DNA of 64,000 nt from contig NZ_AP024620.1 in assembly GCF_023734095.1 (NCBI RefSeq), positions 3,195,570 through 3,259,569 of the forward strand, written 5' to 3'. Shown piece after piece: positions 18,429 through 27,004 of this stretch. This DNA is from Moorella sp. Hama-1 (GTDB lineage: Bacteria; Bacillota; DSM-521; Neomoorellales; Neomoorellaceae). Every line of letters begins with the position of its first letter. Positions within the stretch are counted from its first letter, which is position 1. The translations under genes were made by a program, and so were the position numbers. Under the pieces are notes generated by a model. It made no database searches. It was not told the DNA's origin and was given only the letters and a program-made list of their open reading frames with translations.

Positions 18429-18906
18429 CTGCTTCCGTTTTTAATTTAGATGCTGCAATCTCCACAGCTTTTATGATCTTGGCGTAGCCGGTACAACGGC
18501 AAAGGTTGCCGGAAATCGCCCGGGCTATTTCCTGGCGGCTAGGGCTGGGGTTGCGATCCAGGAGCGCTTTTGCCGCCAGAATCATCCCGGGGGTACAAAA
18601 ACCGCACTGGACGGCACCGGCCTCTATAAAGGCTTCCTGCAATGGATGAAGCTTCCCTTCGGCGGCAATACCTTCTATAGTAACTACTTCTTTACCCTGG
18701 GCCTGAGGCGCCAGCACCAGGCAGGAATCCACCAGTTCGCCATCGAGGATCACGGAACAGGCGCCGCACTCGCCCTCGCCACAACCTTCTTTGGTACCTG
18801 TCAGATGTAAAACATCTCGTAATACATCCAGCAGCCGCAATCTGGGGTCAATATCTACTGCCACCTGTTCACCATTGACCTTCATTTTCAGATGAAATAC
18901 TGCCAT
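18412..18906 (-). CDS. ndhS: nicotinate dehydrogenase, small 2Fe-2S subunit
   Basis: A 164-residue subunit with two 2Fe-2S clusters: a plant-ferredoxin type (C42, C47, C50, C62 in GCGEGECGAC...SCLV) and the helical cluster (C101, C104, C136, C138 in CGFCTPGM and CRCTGY). It passes electrons between the molybdenum centre (NdhL/NdhM) and the FAD subunit NdhF. Its ATG shares TAATG with the stop of ndhF. Length is close to that of E. barkeri NdhS (about 157). Confidence 0.93.
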   Translation of the reverse strand: MAVFHLKMKVNGEQVAVDIDPRLRLLDVLRDVLHLTGTKEGCGEGECGACSVILDGELVDSCLVLAPQAQGKEVVTIEGIAAEGKLHPLQEAFIEAGAVQCGFCTPGMILAAKALLDRNPSPSRQEIARAISGNLCRCTGYAKIIKAVEIAASKLKTEAGAASA

Positions 18907-19787
18907 TATGTCACCACCTGACCGTTGCCAAAAAACAACCTGGTTAATAAATCTCGGGCTATCCCTTTGACCGCTTCCCGTTTATACGGTGCTGAGGGAC
19001 GCGAACCCAGCATCCTCGCCACCTCTCGCTCCGCTTCGCTGACAAAATTCTCGAGTAGCGAGGATGAAGGTCTTTGCCCTTCCAGGACTCCTTCCAGGGT
19101 TAGATTGCGGGAAGGATTGGGTCCTACCGCCCCCAGGGCCACCCTGGCCCTGGTTATAATGCCGTCCTCCAGGGTAATAATTACGGCCATATTCATTCGG
19201 GCTATAGCCAGGGCCTTGCGCCGGCCCAGCTTAATAAACCCGCTTTTGCTGCCCGGCGGCGGGGCCGTAAACACTACCTCCTGGATAAGCTCAACAGGTT
19301 GAATTGTTGTCTTCCCTACATCACAGAGCAAATCGCTGATAGGGGCGGTGCGTGCAACGCGACTGGCAACCAACCTGGCCTGGGCTTCCAGGGCTACCAG
19401 GGCCGTTACTGTATCGGCTGCCGGCGAGGCATTGGCGATATTACCACCGACGGTTCCCTGGTTTCTTATCTGCGGTGAACCAACCGAGGCGGCGGCTTCG
19501 GCCAGCAGGGGCACCTGTTTCTGTATTAGAGGAGAAAATTCCAGCTGGCTAAAGGTTGTCAGGCTACCCAGATGGATCTCCCGGCCGTCATCTTTAATCC
19601 CCTTTAATTCCTCCAACTGGGAGAGATCCAGGAAACCCTTTATTCTTAATTCGCCCTGGCGAACAGCAGGTACAAGATCTGTGCCTCCGGCCAGGGGACG
19701 TAATTGGCCCCCGGAATCCGCTAATATAGTGAGAGCTGCCTGCAGATTGTCCGGTTGAAAAAAATCATTAAGCTTGAGCAATGCCAT
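18906..19787 (-). CDS. ndhF: nicotinate dehydrogenase, FAD subunit
   Basis: A 293-residue FAD-binding subunit of the CO dehydrogenase CoxM/xanthine dehydrogenase FAD-domain type: LRPLAGGTDLVPAVRQGELR and GTVGGNIANASPAADT are the flavin-binding loops, with a CoxM-like C-terminal domain. It delivers electrons to NADP. The start ATG 19787 is chosen because the family begins at this point (LKLNDFFQPDNLQ) and AAGGGAAGAG precedes it; the open frame continues further upstream. It is the first enzyme gene after the transporter. Confidence 0.92.
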   Translation of the reverse strand: MALLKLNDFFQPDNLQAALTILADSGGQLRPLAGGTDLVPAVRQGELRIKGFLDLSQLEELKGIKDDGREIHLGSLTTFSQLEFSPLIQKQVPLLAEAAASVGSPQIRNQGTVGGNIANASPAADTVTALVALEAQARLVASRVARTAPISDLLCDVGKTTIQPVELIQEVVFTAPPPGSKSGFIKLGRRKALAIARMNMAVIITLEDGIITRARVALGAVGPNPSRNLTLEGVLEGQRPSSSLLENFVSEAEREVARMLGSRPSAPYKREAVKGIARDLLTRLFFGNGQVVT

Positions 19788-19817
19788 CTCTTCCCTTATC
19801 CTTTTTGTACGGGCGCG

Positions 19818-21209
19818 GGCGGCCTTCCGGCCTCCCCGCACCCGGCCTTAAACACATACCCGGCAGCAATCACATCCTGGCCAGTTCCTCCAGGGTCTTG
19901 CCTTTGGTCTCAATCCCCAGCAGCAGCATGCCCAGGGCCGTGGCCACAAAAACAGCCGTGAAGAGGATGAAAATCAGGGGGTAGGCCGCTGCCTGGCCCA
20001 TGACGACAATCATCTGGCCGACAATCACCGGCGCCAGGATGGCCCCAATACGGCCGCAGAAGGAGGCCCAGCCGGATCCCGTCGCCCGGATGGCCGTCGG
20101 GTACATCTCCGGGGTGTAGGCGTAGAGTACGCCCCAGGCCCCCAGGTTGAAGAAGTAAACGGCCAGGCCCCACCAGATGATCTGGCTGGTGGTAACGCTT
20201 AAGGAGAACATATAGGCCGCTACCCCGCTTAAAACAAGGTAGGACACCAGGGTGGCTTTGCGGCCGATCTTCTCCACCAGGTAGGCGGCGCTGAAGTAGC
20301 CCGGTACCTGGCCCAGGGTCATGATGAGTACGTATTCAAAACTCTTGATAATGGCAAAGCCTTTACCTACCATCAGGGAGGGCAGCCAGGTCACAATGCC
20401 GTAATAGGAAAAATTAATCCCAAACCATAGGATCCACAGGCAGAGGGTGCGTCGGAAGTAGCGGGAGGACCAGAGGTCGGCAAAGGTGGCTTTGACGGCT
20501 GTTTCGGCCGTGGCCGCCGCCGGGCTGGCCGTTACCTTGCTCGGGTCGACGCCGCAGCTCCTCTCAATCCTTTCAACTATTTCCCGGGCTTCTTCTTCCT
20601 GCCCGGTCTTCTCCAGATAGCGAGGGGACTCGGGTAAAGCCCGCCGCAGGACGGCGGCGTACAGGGCCGGCAGGGCACCGATAAAGAAGGCCAGGCGCCA
20701 GCCCCAGTGAGGTACGGCCAGGTAACCGATGAGGGCGGCGGCGATCCAGCCGAAGGCCCAGAAGCTCTCCAGCAATACCGACATTCTACCCCGGTACTGG
20801 GCGGGGGAAAACTCGCTGGCCAGGGTGAAGGCTACCGGCACCTCGGCTCCCAGGCCCAGGCCTACTAGGAAACGCAGGATCATGAGCATGGTGTAATTGA
20901 CGGATAAACCGGCCAGGAAGGTGGCGATGCCATAGAAGATCAGGGTGTAGTTAAAGACCCGCTTCCGGCCCCAGAGATCGCTCAAACTACCGCCGAAGAC
21001 GGCCCCCAGGCCCATCCCCAGAAGACCGATGCTCCCCAGAGCCCCCATCTGGGTGGCCGTCAGGCTCCACTCCTTACCCACCGCCGGCAGGACAAAGGCT
21101 ACCAGCCCCACGTCCATGGCGTCGAAGAGCCAGCCAATCCCGCAGATTAAGAGCATTTTGTAGTGGAAGCTACTCAGTGGCAGGCGTTCCAACCGCTCGG
21201 CAATACTCA
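19818..21209. repeat. 1.39-kb duplication, copy A (transporter gene and downstream flank)
   Basis: This stretch is nearly identical, without insertions or deletions, to 30426-31817 (constant offset 10608). It covers the MFS coding region except the first base of its start codon, plus 52 bases beyond the stop. Sequence similarity stops sharply at both ends. Confidence 0.93.
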
Positions 21210-21210
21210 A
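19870..21210 (-). CDS. MFS transporter, probable nicotinate uptake (NiaP-like)
   Basis: A 446-residue membrane carrier of the sugar/acid-symporter MFS group with about 12 helices. Typical motifs are GGSLSDLWGRKRV (loop 2-3), RFLVGLGLGAEVP, QYRGRMS and PESPRYL before the central loop. It resembles bacterial niacin transporters of the NiaP type, and being first in the nicotinate operon it most likely imports nicotinate. The start codon is TTG (21210), with an AGGAGGAGG site 8 bases upstream; no ATG fits. An almost identical second copy lies at 30478-31818. Confidence 0.88.
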   Translation of the reverse strand: MSIAERLERLPLSSFHYKMLLICGIGWLFDAMDVGLVAFVLPAVGKEWSLTATQMGALGSIGLLGMGLGAVFGGSLSDLWGRKRVFNYTLIFYGIATFLAGLSVNYTMLMILRFLVGLGLGAEVPVAFTLASEFSPAQYRGRMSVLLESFWAFGWIAAALIGYLAVPHWGWRLAFFIGALPALYAAVLRRALPESPRYLEKTGQEEEAREIVERIERSCGVDPSKVTASPAAATAETAVKATFADLWSSRYFRRTLCLWILWFGINFSYYGIVTWLPSLMVGKGFAIIKSFEYVLIMTLGQVPGYFSAAYLVEKIGRKATLVSYLVLSGVAAYMFSLSVTTSQIIWWGLAVYFFNLGAWGVLYAYTPEMYPTAIRATGSGWASFCGRIGAILAPVIVGQMIVVMGQAAAYPLIFILFTAVFVATALGMLLLGIETKGKTLEELARM

Positions 21211-21331
21211 ATACTTTACCTCCTCCTGTTGTGAAAATAATTTTCGCCCGCGTCAAAAACACTCTTTTTAAGGCCTTTTTGGTAACCACCTCCCGCAGGT
21301 CCTACTAAAGAACCATCTGAAGAACCATTAT

Positions 21332-21347
21332 TGCAAAAAGCATGCCA
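21332..21347 (-). promoter_or_regulatory. sigma54 (-24/-12) promoter of the nicotinate operon
   Basis: On the minus strand TGGCATGCTTTTTGCA matches the sigma54 consensus TGGCACG-N4-TTGCW at the GG and GC positions with correct spacing. Transcription should start near 21320, giving a leader of about 110 bases before the transporter. The gene directly upstream encodes a sigma54 activator. Confidence 0.82.
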
Positions 21348-21416
21348 GGCGCCGAGGGTGCATTTGCTGATATTGGATAATTATAAACGTTTAAGCTTTG
21401 TCTCATAAATAAAACA

Positions 21417-21433
21417 GTTTCTGTTGCTGAAAC
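21417..21433. promoter_or_regulatory. candidate upstream activator site for the sigma54 regulator
   Basis: An inverted repeat GTTTC-N7-GAAAC centred about 90 bases upstream of the -12 element, in the usual distance range for enhancer sites of sigma54 activators. Only one such site is seen, so it is tentative. Confidence 0.4.
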
Positions 21434-21446
21434 AAAATGCGACACC

Positions 21447-23390
21447 TCAGGAAATATCCTCCCTCAACTTCCGCCATAGGGTCGAGCGACTCACCCCCAG
21501 CAATTCCGCCGCGCGGGTTTTATTCCCCCGGGTCTGCCGCAGGGCTTCCAGGATAACCTCCTTCTCCAGGTTGCCAATCTCCTTTTTCAGATCGTCTTTA
21601 CGTTCGCCCGCCCGGAGACTTTCCCGGGCTTTACTCTTGGCCGGCTCACTATAAAATCCCTGCTGAAGGACCATATCTATCAGTTCTTTCACCTGATGTT
21701 CGCTCAGATTAGACGCCAGGGCCAGGGCCATAATCCTTTCGGCAATGTTTTGTAGCTCCCGCACGTTACCGGGCCAGGGGTAGGCAGGAAGGTGCAATAA
21801 TATCTCCCGGGCAATTACCGGCGCGTAACGGGCCAGGGCCCGGTTGGCTTTAAAAAGCATGTCCCTTAAGAGAACCGGGATATCCTCCTTGCGTTCCCGT
21901 AGGGGTGGCAAATGGAGGGGCAAGACATTCAAACGGTAATAAAGATCCGCACGGAAGGTTCCCTCCCGGACTGCCGCCAGTAAATCGCGGTTGGTGGCGG
22001 CGACTACCCGGACATCAACAGGGATGGTGTACTGGCCGCCCACCCGCATAATCTCCTTTTGCTGGAGAACACGCAATAGTTTAATCTGGATAGCCTGAGA
22101 GATGTCGCCGATTTCATCCAGGAACATGGTCCCTCCGTGGGCCAGTTCAAAGAGCCCCGGCTTGCCGCTCTTCCTGGCCCCGGTGAAAGCCCCCTCTTCA
22201 TAACCAAAAAGCTCGCTTTCCAGAAGGTTCTCCGGCACAGCGGCGCAGTTGATGGCGACAAAGGGCTGGCCCTGTCTCTGGCTGGCATTATGGATGGCCT
22301 GGGCAAAGAGCTCTTTGCCAGTGCCGGTTTCACCCATAATGAGGATCGTGGCTTCGGAACGAGCGTATTGCCTGGCCTGGGCGATTGTCTGCTGGATGGC
22401 CTGGGATTCACCGACGATCTCCGCAAAGGTCGTCTTGGCTTCCAATCCCTCCCGGCGGGCCTTGAGGCGAATCTGGTGCTCGGCTTTCTGAATAGTTACG
22501 ATATCATGCAAAGTAGCCACCGCACCCCGGGGCTCTCCCCGCACGATAACCGGTACTTTATTAACCATGACATCTTTGTCCTTGATTCTTTCTAGCTGGT
22601 TAAATAGACCCCGGTCGCTGGTAATCATCTCTTCCAGCTTTAACTGTGGGACAATCTCCCGTACCGGGCGGCCGGTAGCTCCCTGGGAACTGATGCCGGT
22701 AATCATCTCGGCGGCCGGGTTGAAGGCGGTAATAATCCCCTGCTGGTCGCAGGCGATAATCCCATCGCAGGCAAAATCGAGGATGGCCTGGACGCGCTGG
22801 GTTTTCTCCATCTCCTGGCGTCGCACCCGGGCCAGTTCCACTGCCCGCTCCAGGGCCTCTAGGACGGCTTTGGGCGTATATACATAAACCGCCTGCAGAC
22901 CGTGGCGCCGGGCCAGGTCCCAGGCCAGGCTGGCGCCCACAATCACCACTGGTTGTTCCTGGCGACTGAGTTCATTAAAAAAAGCCTCTCCTTCAGCCGG
23001 GGTCTTCAGGGCCACTTGATTGACCGGGAAGGGGAGAACCTCCTTCAAGTCATTGAGTTCATGAATTATTTCACTAAAATGGACAAAATACACCGTTTCA
23101 TCACCGGTACGGCTTTGCAGGATTGTTTTCAGCATATCATAACCCGAGACTGTAACCGCTACTACCGGGGTTTGTAAATTATCCCGGAGCATGCGAGCAT
23201 TGCCGCCACCGCTGACAAAAACGTCCACCTGGCCGCTGTCTTCAATCTGCCGAGCCATCTCCAGGGTCGTCTGCTGGTCAAATAGTCCTTCTACCAGCTC
23301 GATTTGTGCCTCCCCGCTAATCTGGGACTGCACTTCCCGAACAACGTTCGTCAGCTGGCCCCAGCTCACTACCACGACTTTTAGCGCCAT
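21447..23390 (-). CDS. sigma54-dependent activator with PrpR-type sensor domain
   Basis: A 647-residue NtrC-class activator. Domains in order: a PrpR N-terminal-type sensor (about 1-180), a PAS domain (about 200-310; [22 protein letters not shown]), the AAA+ domain with Walker A GETGTGKE, the sigma54-contact loop GAFTGA and Walker [11 protein letters not shown], the R-finger region, and a Fis-type helix-turn-helix ([20 protein letters not shown]). PrpR sensors respond to carboxylic acid metabolites, so nicotinate or an intermediate is the likely signal. The ATG 23390 is preferred, with GGAGG 9 bases before it; an in-frame upstream start lacks one. It lies just upstream of the sigma54 promoter it should activate. 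Confidence 0.9.
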   Translation of the reverse strand: MALKVVVVSWGQLTNVVREVQSQISGEAQIELVEGLFDQQTTLEMARQIEDSGQVDVFVSGGGNARMLRDNLQTPVVAVTVSGYDMLKTILQSRTGDETVYFVHFSEIIHELNDLKEVLPFPVNQVALKTPAEGEAFFNELSRQEQPVVIVGASLAWDLARRHGLQAVYVYTPKAVLEALERAVELARVRRQEMEKTQRVQAILDFACDGIIACDQQGIITAFNPAAEMITGISSQGATGRPVREIVPQLKLEEMITSDRGLFNQLERIKDKDVMVNKVPVIVRGEPRGAVATLHDIVTIQKAEHQIRLKARREGLEAKTTFAEIVGESQAIQQTIAQARQYARSEATILIMGETGTGKELFAQAIHNASQRQGQPFVAINCAAVPENLLESELFGYEEGAFTGARKSGKPGLFELAHGGTMFLDEIGDISQAIQIKLLRVLQQKEIMRVGGQYTIPVDVRVVAATNRDLLAAVREGTFRADLYYRLNVLPLHLPPLRERKEDIPVLLRDMLFKANRALARYAPVIAREILLHLPAYPWPGNVRELQNIAERIMALALASNLSEHQVKELIDMVLQQGFYSEPAKSKARESLRAGERKDDLKKEIGNLEKEVILEALRQTRGNKTRAAELLGVSRSTLWRKLREDIS

Positions 23391-23503
23391 GTCCGTCTCC
23401 CTCCCGGATGTCATGCCCTTCGGGGGGCATAGCTAAGTATTCAGCTTTACCATTGATTTATTCGCCGGGGAAACGTTTTTTCCCTGTATATGCTGAAAAC
23501 AAC

Positions 23504-23541
23504 TTAAAAAGCCCCCGCGTACCGCTACGGATCCGGGGGCT
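23504..23541 (-). terminator. rho-independent terminator after the amine dehydrogenase genes
   Basis: On the minus strand AGCCCCCG and CGGGGGCT form a GC stem over a roughly 15-base loop, followed by TTTTT. It lies downstream of the BFD-like gene and upstream of the sigma54 regulator, separating the two units. Confidence 0.8.
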
Positions 23542-23632
23542 ATTTTACCCTCAAACGCTGAATCGGTGTAAAGTAAGCCTTAAAAAAGTAGGTATCAGTT
23601 AACAGTCTCCTCGATTAATGGAAGAATCTATC

Positions 23633-23902
23633 TCACTCAAGTGGCTTCAGGCTCTCCATACTCAACGCTCTAATGGGAGGTCGAGGGCGCGGGGGCTCAA
23701 TTTCCCCGGCATCGTCCTTCTCTTCACTCAAAACCTGGCGGAGGAGTAAGGTGCAAGTCCGGCCCTGGCATAGACCCATACCCGCCCGGGTGTACCGCCG
23801 GATGGCCGCCAGAGAGTTGCATCCGGCCCGAACGGCTTCCCTTACCTCGCCGGCAGTAACCTCCTCACAACGGCAAATAATAATGTCATCAGGAATCGGC
23901 AA
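23633..23902 (-). CDS. BFD-like 2Fe-2S protein, delta-type subunit of the dehydrogenase
   Basis: An 89-residue protein with the bacterioferritin-associated-ferredoxin pattern: CRCEEVTAGEV, then a helix pair and GMGLCQGRTC, giving four cysteines for a 2Fe-2S cluster. Such small subunits occur in heterotetrameric proline, hydroxyproline and opine dehydrogenases. The start is a TTG at 23902, placed because GGGGAGG lies 8 bases before it; an upstream TTG at 23926 has no ribosome site. It overlaps the end of the DAO subunit gene and is followed by a proline-rich tail and a terminator. Confidence 0.78.
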   Translation of the reverse strand: MPIPDDIIICRCEEVTAGEVREAVRAGCNSLAAIRRYTRAGMGLCQGRTCTLLLRQVLSEEKDDAGEIEPPRPRPPIRALSMESLKPLE

Positions 23903-25094
23903 CTCGAAAACCTCCCCAGCGTTCAAGATAATAAGGTACTAACGACGGTGACGTAGCTCCATCCACAATCAATTCGGCCAGGAGGCGGGTGATAATAGGA
24001 GTTACTACCAGCGTACTTTTAAAGCCGGAAGCTAGATAGAGATTGTCGATGCCCGGCACAGGCCCTACAAAGGGTTCATGATCGTAGGTGAAGGGCACCG
24101 GGGCAATCCAAGAACGCAGGCACGTCAAGCGGTTTAAAGCGGGCAGGTAGCCTTGGACGCCTTTAATTATGAGCTGGATGCTGCCGGCATTCACTGTTTG
24201 GCGAAAGGCCGGATCAACGGTGCTGACCTGCCCCAAAATCAAATTACCCCGGGCCGTAGGATTCACGGCCGTCTCGACGGCCTTTAAGCCGTCTATTTTG
24301 TCCCATCCCCCGCCACCCAGGGCCCTCCGGGTGGCTTCCTCTTCCAAAGCCGCCCTCTCTGAATGGACGGTTATAATGGTGTGGCGCAAAAAGCCGGGCA
24401 CCGGAGCTGTAACTAGGGCTTCGCCGTGGATGTAAAACTGGGGTATGTCTAAGGAAAGCATCAGGCCCAAGGAGCGCGTCCATGCCCCTGCCGCCAAAAC
24501 CACCATTCCGGGCTGCAACACACCGTGATCCGTTTCCACCTCTGTAACTCGCCCCGCGGTAACTTTAAAACCTAGCACCTCATAGTCCATGCCAAGATAG
24601 GCCCCTTGTTCAACCGCCCGGCGGCAGTAACCGGCAACCAATTGCAGCGGGTTTACCCGCCCCTGCTCCATATACAGGGCGCCATGTATATTCGCGACAT
24701 CTAAAGAGGGCTCCTGTTCCTTTACTTCCGCCGGCGTCAGGAGCGCTACGGGAAAATTGACCCTCTGCAGGTTACCGAGGATTTCCCCGGCTCCTTGGCA
24801 TTCAGCCTGGTTGCGAATCAGGGCTAATACCGGACAATTTTCGTATTCTAAATCCCATCCCAATTCTTCGTCTAAATGCCCAAATTCACGAAAACCGGCC
24901 AACGCCAACTCGAAACTAAAGCCCGGCTTGCAATCCGCCAGCAGCACCATTCCCAAGTTGGCACCCGAAGCGCCCCCCGCCAGCCCGTGTTTGCTCAACA
25001 TCACCACCCTCAGGCCCCGCCGCGCGAGTTGCCAGGTCAGGGCCGCCCCTATCATCCCCCCGCCGATGACCAGGACATCCGGTTTTTTAACCAA
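23889..25094 (-). CDS. FAD-dependent DAO-family subunit (amine/imino-acid dehydrogenase beta)
   Basis: A 401-residue flavoprotein of the D-amino-acid oxidase/glycine oxidase fold: dinucleotide motif VLVIGGGMIGAALTWQLARRG at the N-terminus (21 residues from about 7), the second FAD block VVLAAGAWTRSLG, and a C-terminal LYLASGFKSTLVVTP flavin contact. It resembles the catalytic chains HcnC, OoxB and proline dehydrogenase beta, which oxidise C-N bonds of amino or imino acids. It starts with TTG, just overlapping the preceding gene, behind AGGTGG. The substrate cannot be read from the sequence. Confidence 0.85.
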   Translation of the reverse strand: MVKKPDVLVIGGGMIGAALTWQLARRGLRVVMLSKHGLAGGASGANLGMVLLADCKPGFSFELALAGFREFGHLDEELGWDLEYENCPVLALIRNQAECQGAGEILGNLQRVNFPVALLTPAEVKEQEPSLDVANIHGALYMEQGRVNPLQLVAGYCRRAVEQGAYLGMDYEVLGFKVTAGRVTEVETDHGVLQPGMVVLAAGAWTRSLGLMLSLDIPQFYIHGEALVTAPVPGFLRHTIITVHSERAALEEEATRRALGGGGWDKIDGLKAVETAVNPTARGNLILGQVSTVDPAFRQTVNAGSIQLIIKGVQGYLPALNRLTCLRSWIAPVPFTYDHEPFVGPVPGIDNLYLASGFKSTLVVTPIITRLLAELIVDGATSPSLVPYYLERWGGFRVADS

Positions 25095-26607
25095 CCTCCA
25101 CCACCTGTCTCTGCCGCGCTAACCTGCGGGCTGACGGTGCCATTTCCTTGGGCACTGCCACCGTAACCACGGCCGTACGGTCGTTGGCCGAAGGATTGGT
25201 TACCCGCAACACGCGCCCGGTACAAACTTCGCGCCCTTCTCTATCAACCATCTTAACTATTTGGCCTTGCTCCGGCCAAGGTAACATTTCCCACGGCAAT
25301 GATATCGCCGCCGTATCTTCGGCGTAGTCCAGGTTCACAACAAAACAGGCCTGGCCGGGACATGCTGCCACGCAACGCCCGCAGCCGTTACATTTGTCCA
25401 AATCGACCGCCGGGATATTGGTAATCGGCCGGCCAACTTTAATGGCTCCCCGCGGGCAGGCCGTTTCACAAGGGTTGCAGGGTATGCCTTCCAGGCACTC
25501 AACAATGACTTTAGGGCCCCTCCCTCCTATTTTTTGCCAAACCCGATCATTTTTCTTATGATTTATGCTAAAATTCCGCCCCCGCAATTCTGCCAGCCCG
25601 GCGGTAATAGCCTCAATTCTGCCGGTAGCAGCTGCCGGCGCTATAAGACCCAGATACTTTGCCGCCGCCACAGCAGCTAGTTTGCCCTCTTCCATGGCGG
25701 TGGAGGCTTCCTCGACGCCGGAAGCATCCCCGGCCACAAAAACGCCCGGCACCCCGGTTTCCAGGGTGGCGTCATACTCGGGGACCCACCCGCCGGCTTC
25801 CCGGCTGAAATGCAGCCGGCATCCGGCCATAGCAGCCAGCTCGTAAGCCGGCGTCAACCCTACCGCCAGGCAAATGGTATCCACCTCAAGCATCTTTTCG
25901 CTGCCGGGCACCGGCAGGCCGGAGGATAAGGCCGCTATTACCGCCCCTTCGACGCTTTCACGCCCGACAGCCTTTAAAATTGTATGGCTGGTCAGTACCG
26001 GCACGCCTAAACTCTTAATTTTAGCCGCATGGACCTCATAGCCCCCGATGTGGGGCTGGGCTTCCACTACGGCAACAACCTCGGCCCCCCCCTGGAGGAG
26101 TTGATAGCTGACAATTAAGCCGACATTGCCGGCTCCTACCATTAAAATCCTTTTGCCCGGCAAAACCCGGTAAATGTTGGCCAAGGTCTGGGCGGCGCCG
26201 GCCGTCATCACGCCGGGCAGCGTCCAACCGGGAAAGGCCAGGGCTTTTTCGTTGGCCCCGGTAGCCAAAATAATAGCCTTCGCCGCCACTGAAACTGAAC
26301 CCTTGGGGGTAGCAATCCCCAAGACCTTGTCGGGAAAAATTCCATATGCCACCGCGTCGGTCATTACTTGTATCCCGGCGGCCTGAACGGCCTCAACAAG
26401 GCGGGCGGCTATTTTATATCCGCGCACCCCCGCCCAATGCCCCCGCGAACCAAAAAATTTATGAATCTGTTTGGTCAACTGGCCGCCGAGGGCTTGGTTT
26501 TCATCAATCAGCAGGACCCCGGCGCCGAAGCCAGCCGCCGTAGCGGCGGCAACTAAACCGGCGGGGCCTCCCCCGACTACGGCAATGTCAACGATGCCTG
26601 GAAACAA
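25087..26607 (-). CDS. FAD/NAD-binding protein with ferredoxin domain (HcnB/OoxA-like alpha subunit)
   Basis: A 506-residue protein with two nucleotide-binding folds (VVGGGPAGLVAAATAAGFG at the start; MVGAGNVGLIVSYQLL in the middle) and a TVGVFVAGDASG-like block, typical of sarcosine oxidase alpha/HcnB proteins. Between about residues 370 and 430 it carries a dicluster ferredoxin (CNPCETACPRG and CNGCGRCVAACPG), so electrons probably leave through iron-sulfur centres rather than to oxygen. The start is TTG 26607, 13 bases after the stop of the upstream gene; no ATG is available. It forms a unit with its neighbours. Confidence 0.87.
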   Translation of the reverse strand: MFPGIVDIAVVGGGPAGLVAAATAAGFGAGVLLIDENQALGGQLTKQIHKFFGSRGHWAGVRGYKIAARLVEAVQAAGIQVMTDAVAYGIFPDKVLGIATPKGSVSVAAKAIILATGANEKALAFPGWTLPGVMTAGAAQTLANIYRVLPGKRILMVGAGNVGLIVSYQLLQGGAEVVAVVEAQPHIGGYEVHAAKIKSLGVPVLTSHTILKAVGRESVEGAVIAALSSGLPVPGSEKMLEVDTICLAVGLTPAYELAAMAGCRLHFSREAGGWVPEYDATLETGVPGVFVAGDASGVEEASTAMEEGKLAAVAAAKYLGLIAPAAATGRIEAITAGLAELRGRNFSINHKKNDRVWQKIGGRGPKVIVECLEGIPCNPCETACPRGAIKVGRPITNIPAVDLDKCNGCGRCVAACPGQACFVVNLDYAEDTAAISLPWEMLPWPEQGQIVKMVDREGREVCTGRVLRVTNPSANDRTAVVTVAVPKEMAPSARRLARQRQVVEVG

Positions 26608-26619
26608 CGCCCAGACCCC

Positions 26620-26913
26620 CTACCCTTGACTCTTGATCTCCATGCCTTCCCGGACCAAAGTAATACACGAGCGCACATTCTGCTCCCCGTCAACTGTGAC
26701 GAGACAGTCGGAGCAGCGGCCGATACAGCAAAAAATTCCCCGCGGCTCTCCCTTTTTATCGGTAAGACGCAGGGCCTTGACGCCGTTCGCCAGCAGGGCG
26801 ACGGCGATGGGCTCCCCTTCGTGCGCTTCAACAGGCCGGCCGTTATAATAGATAGTAACCGTGCGTGGCTGGGGAGCGGGTCCCAGGACGGGATGCTCGT
26901 TAATACGCAGCAC
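26620..26913 (-). CDS. 2Fe-2S protein (HcnA-like gamma subunit)
   Basis: A 97-residue protein of the type seen as the N-terminal domain of sarcosine oxidase alpha and as free HcnA/OoxC subunits: VTIYYNGRPVEAHEGEPIAVALLANG, then CCIGRCSDCLVTVDG and a later cysteine (VRSC). These cysteines would hold a plant-type 2Fe-2S cluster. The start is GTG, with GGGAGG 8 bases before it. It is the first gene of the three- to four-subunit dehydrogenase and follows the BMP lipoprotein gene. Confidence 0.85.
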   Translation of the reverse strand: MLRINEHPVLGPAPQPRTVTIYYNGRPVEAHEGEPIAVALLANGVKALRLTDKKGEPRGIFCCIGRCSDCLVTVDGEQNVRSCITLVREGMEIKSQG

Positions 26914-27004
26914 CGCAATCGCCTCCCATCAACATGCTGCCGGCGCAAAAAAGGATTACCGGCCTGCTGGCGACCTCACCGGCCGGTAATCCCCCCAGCA
27001 CCAC

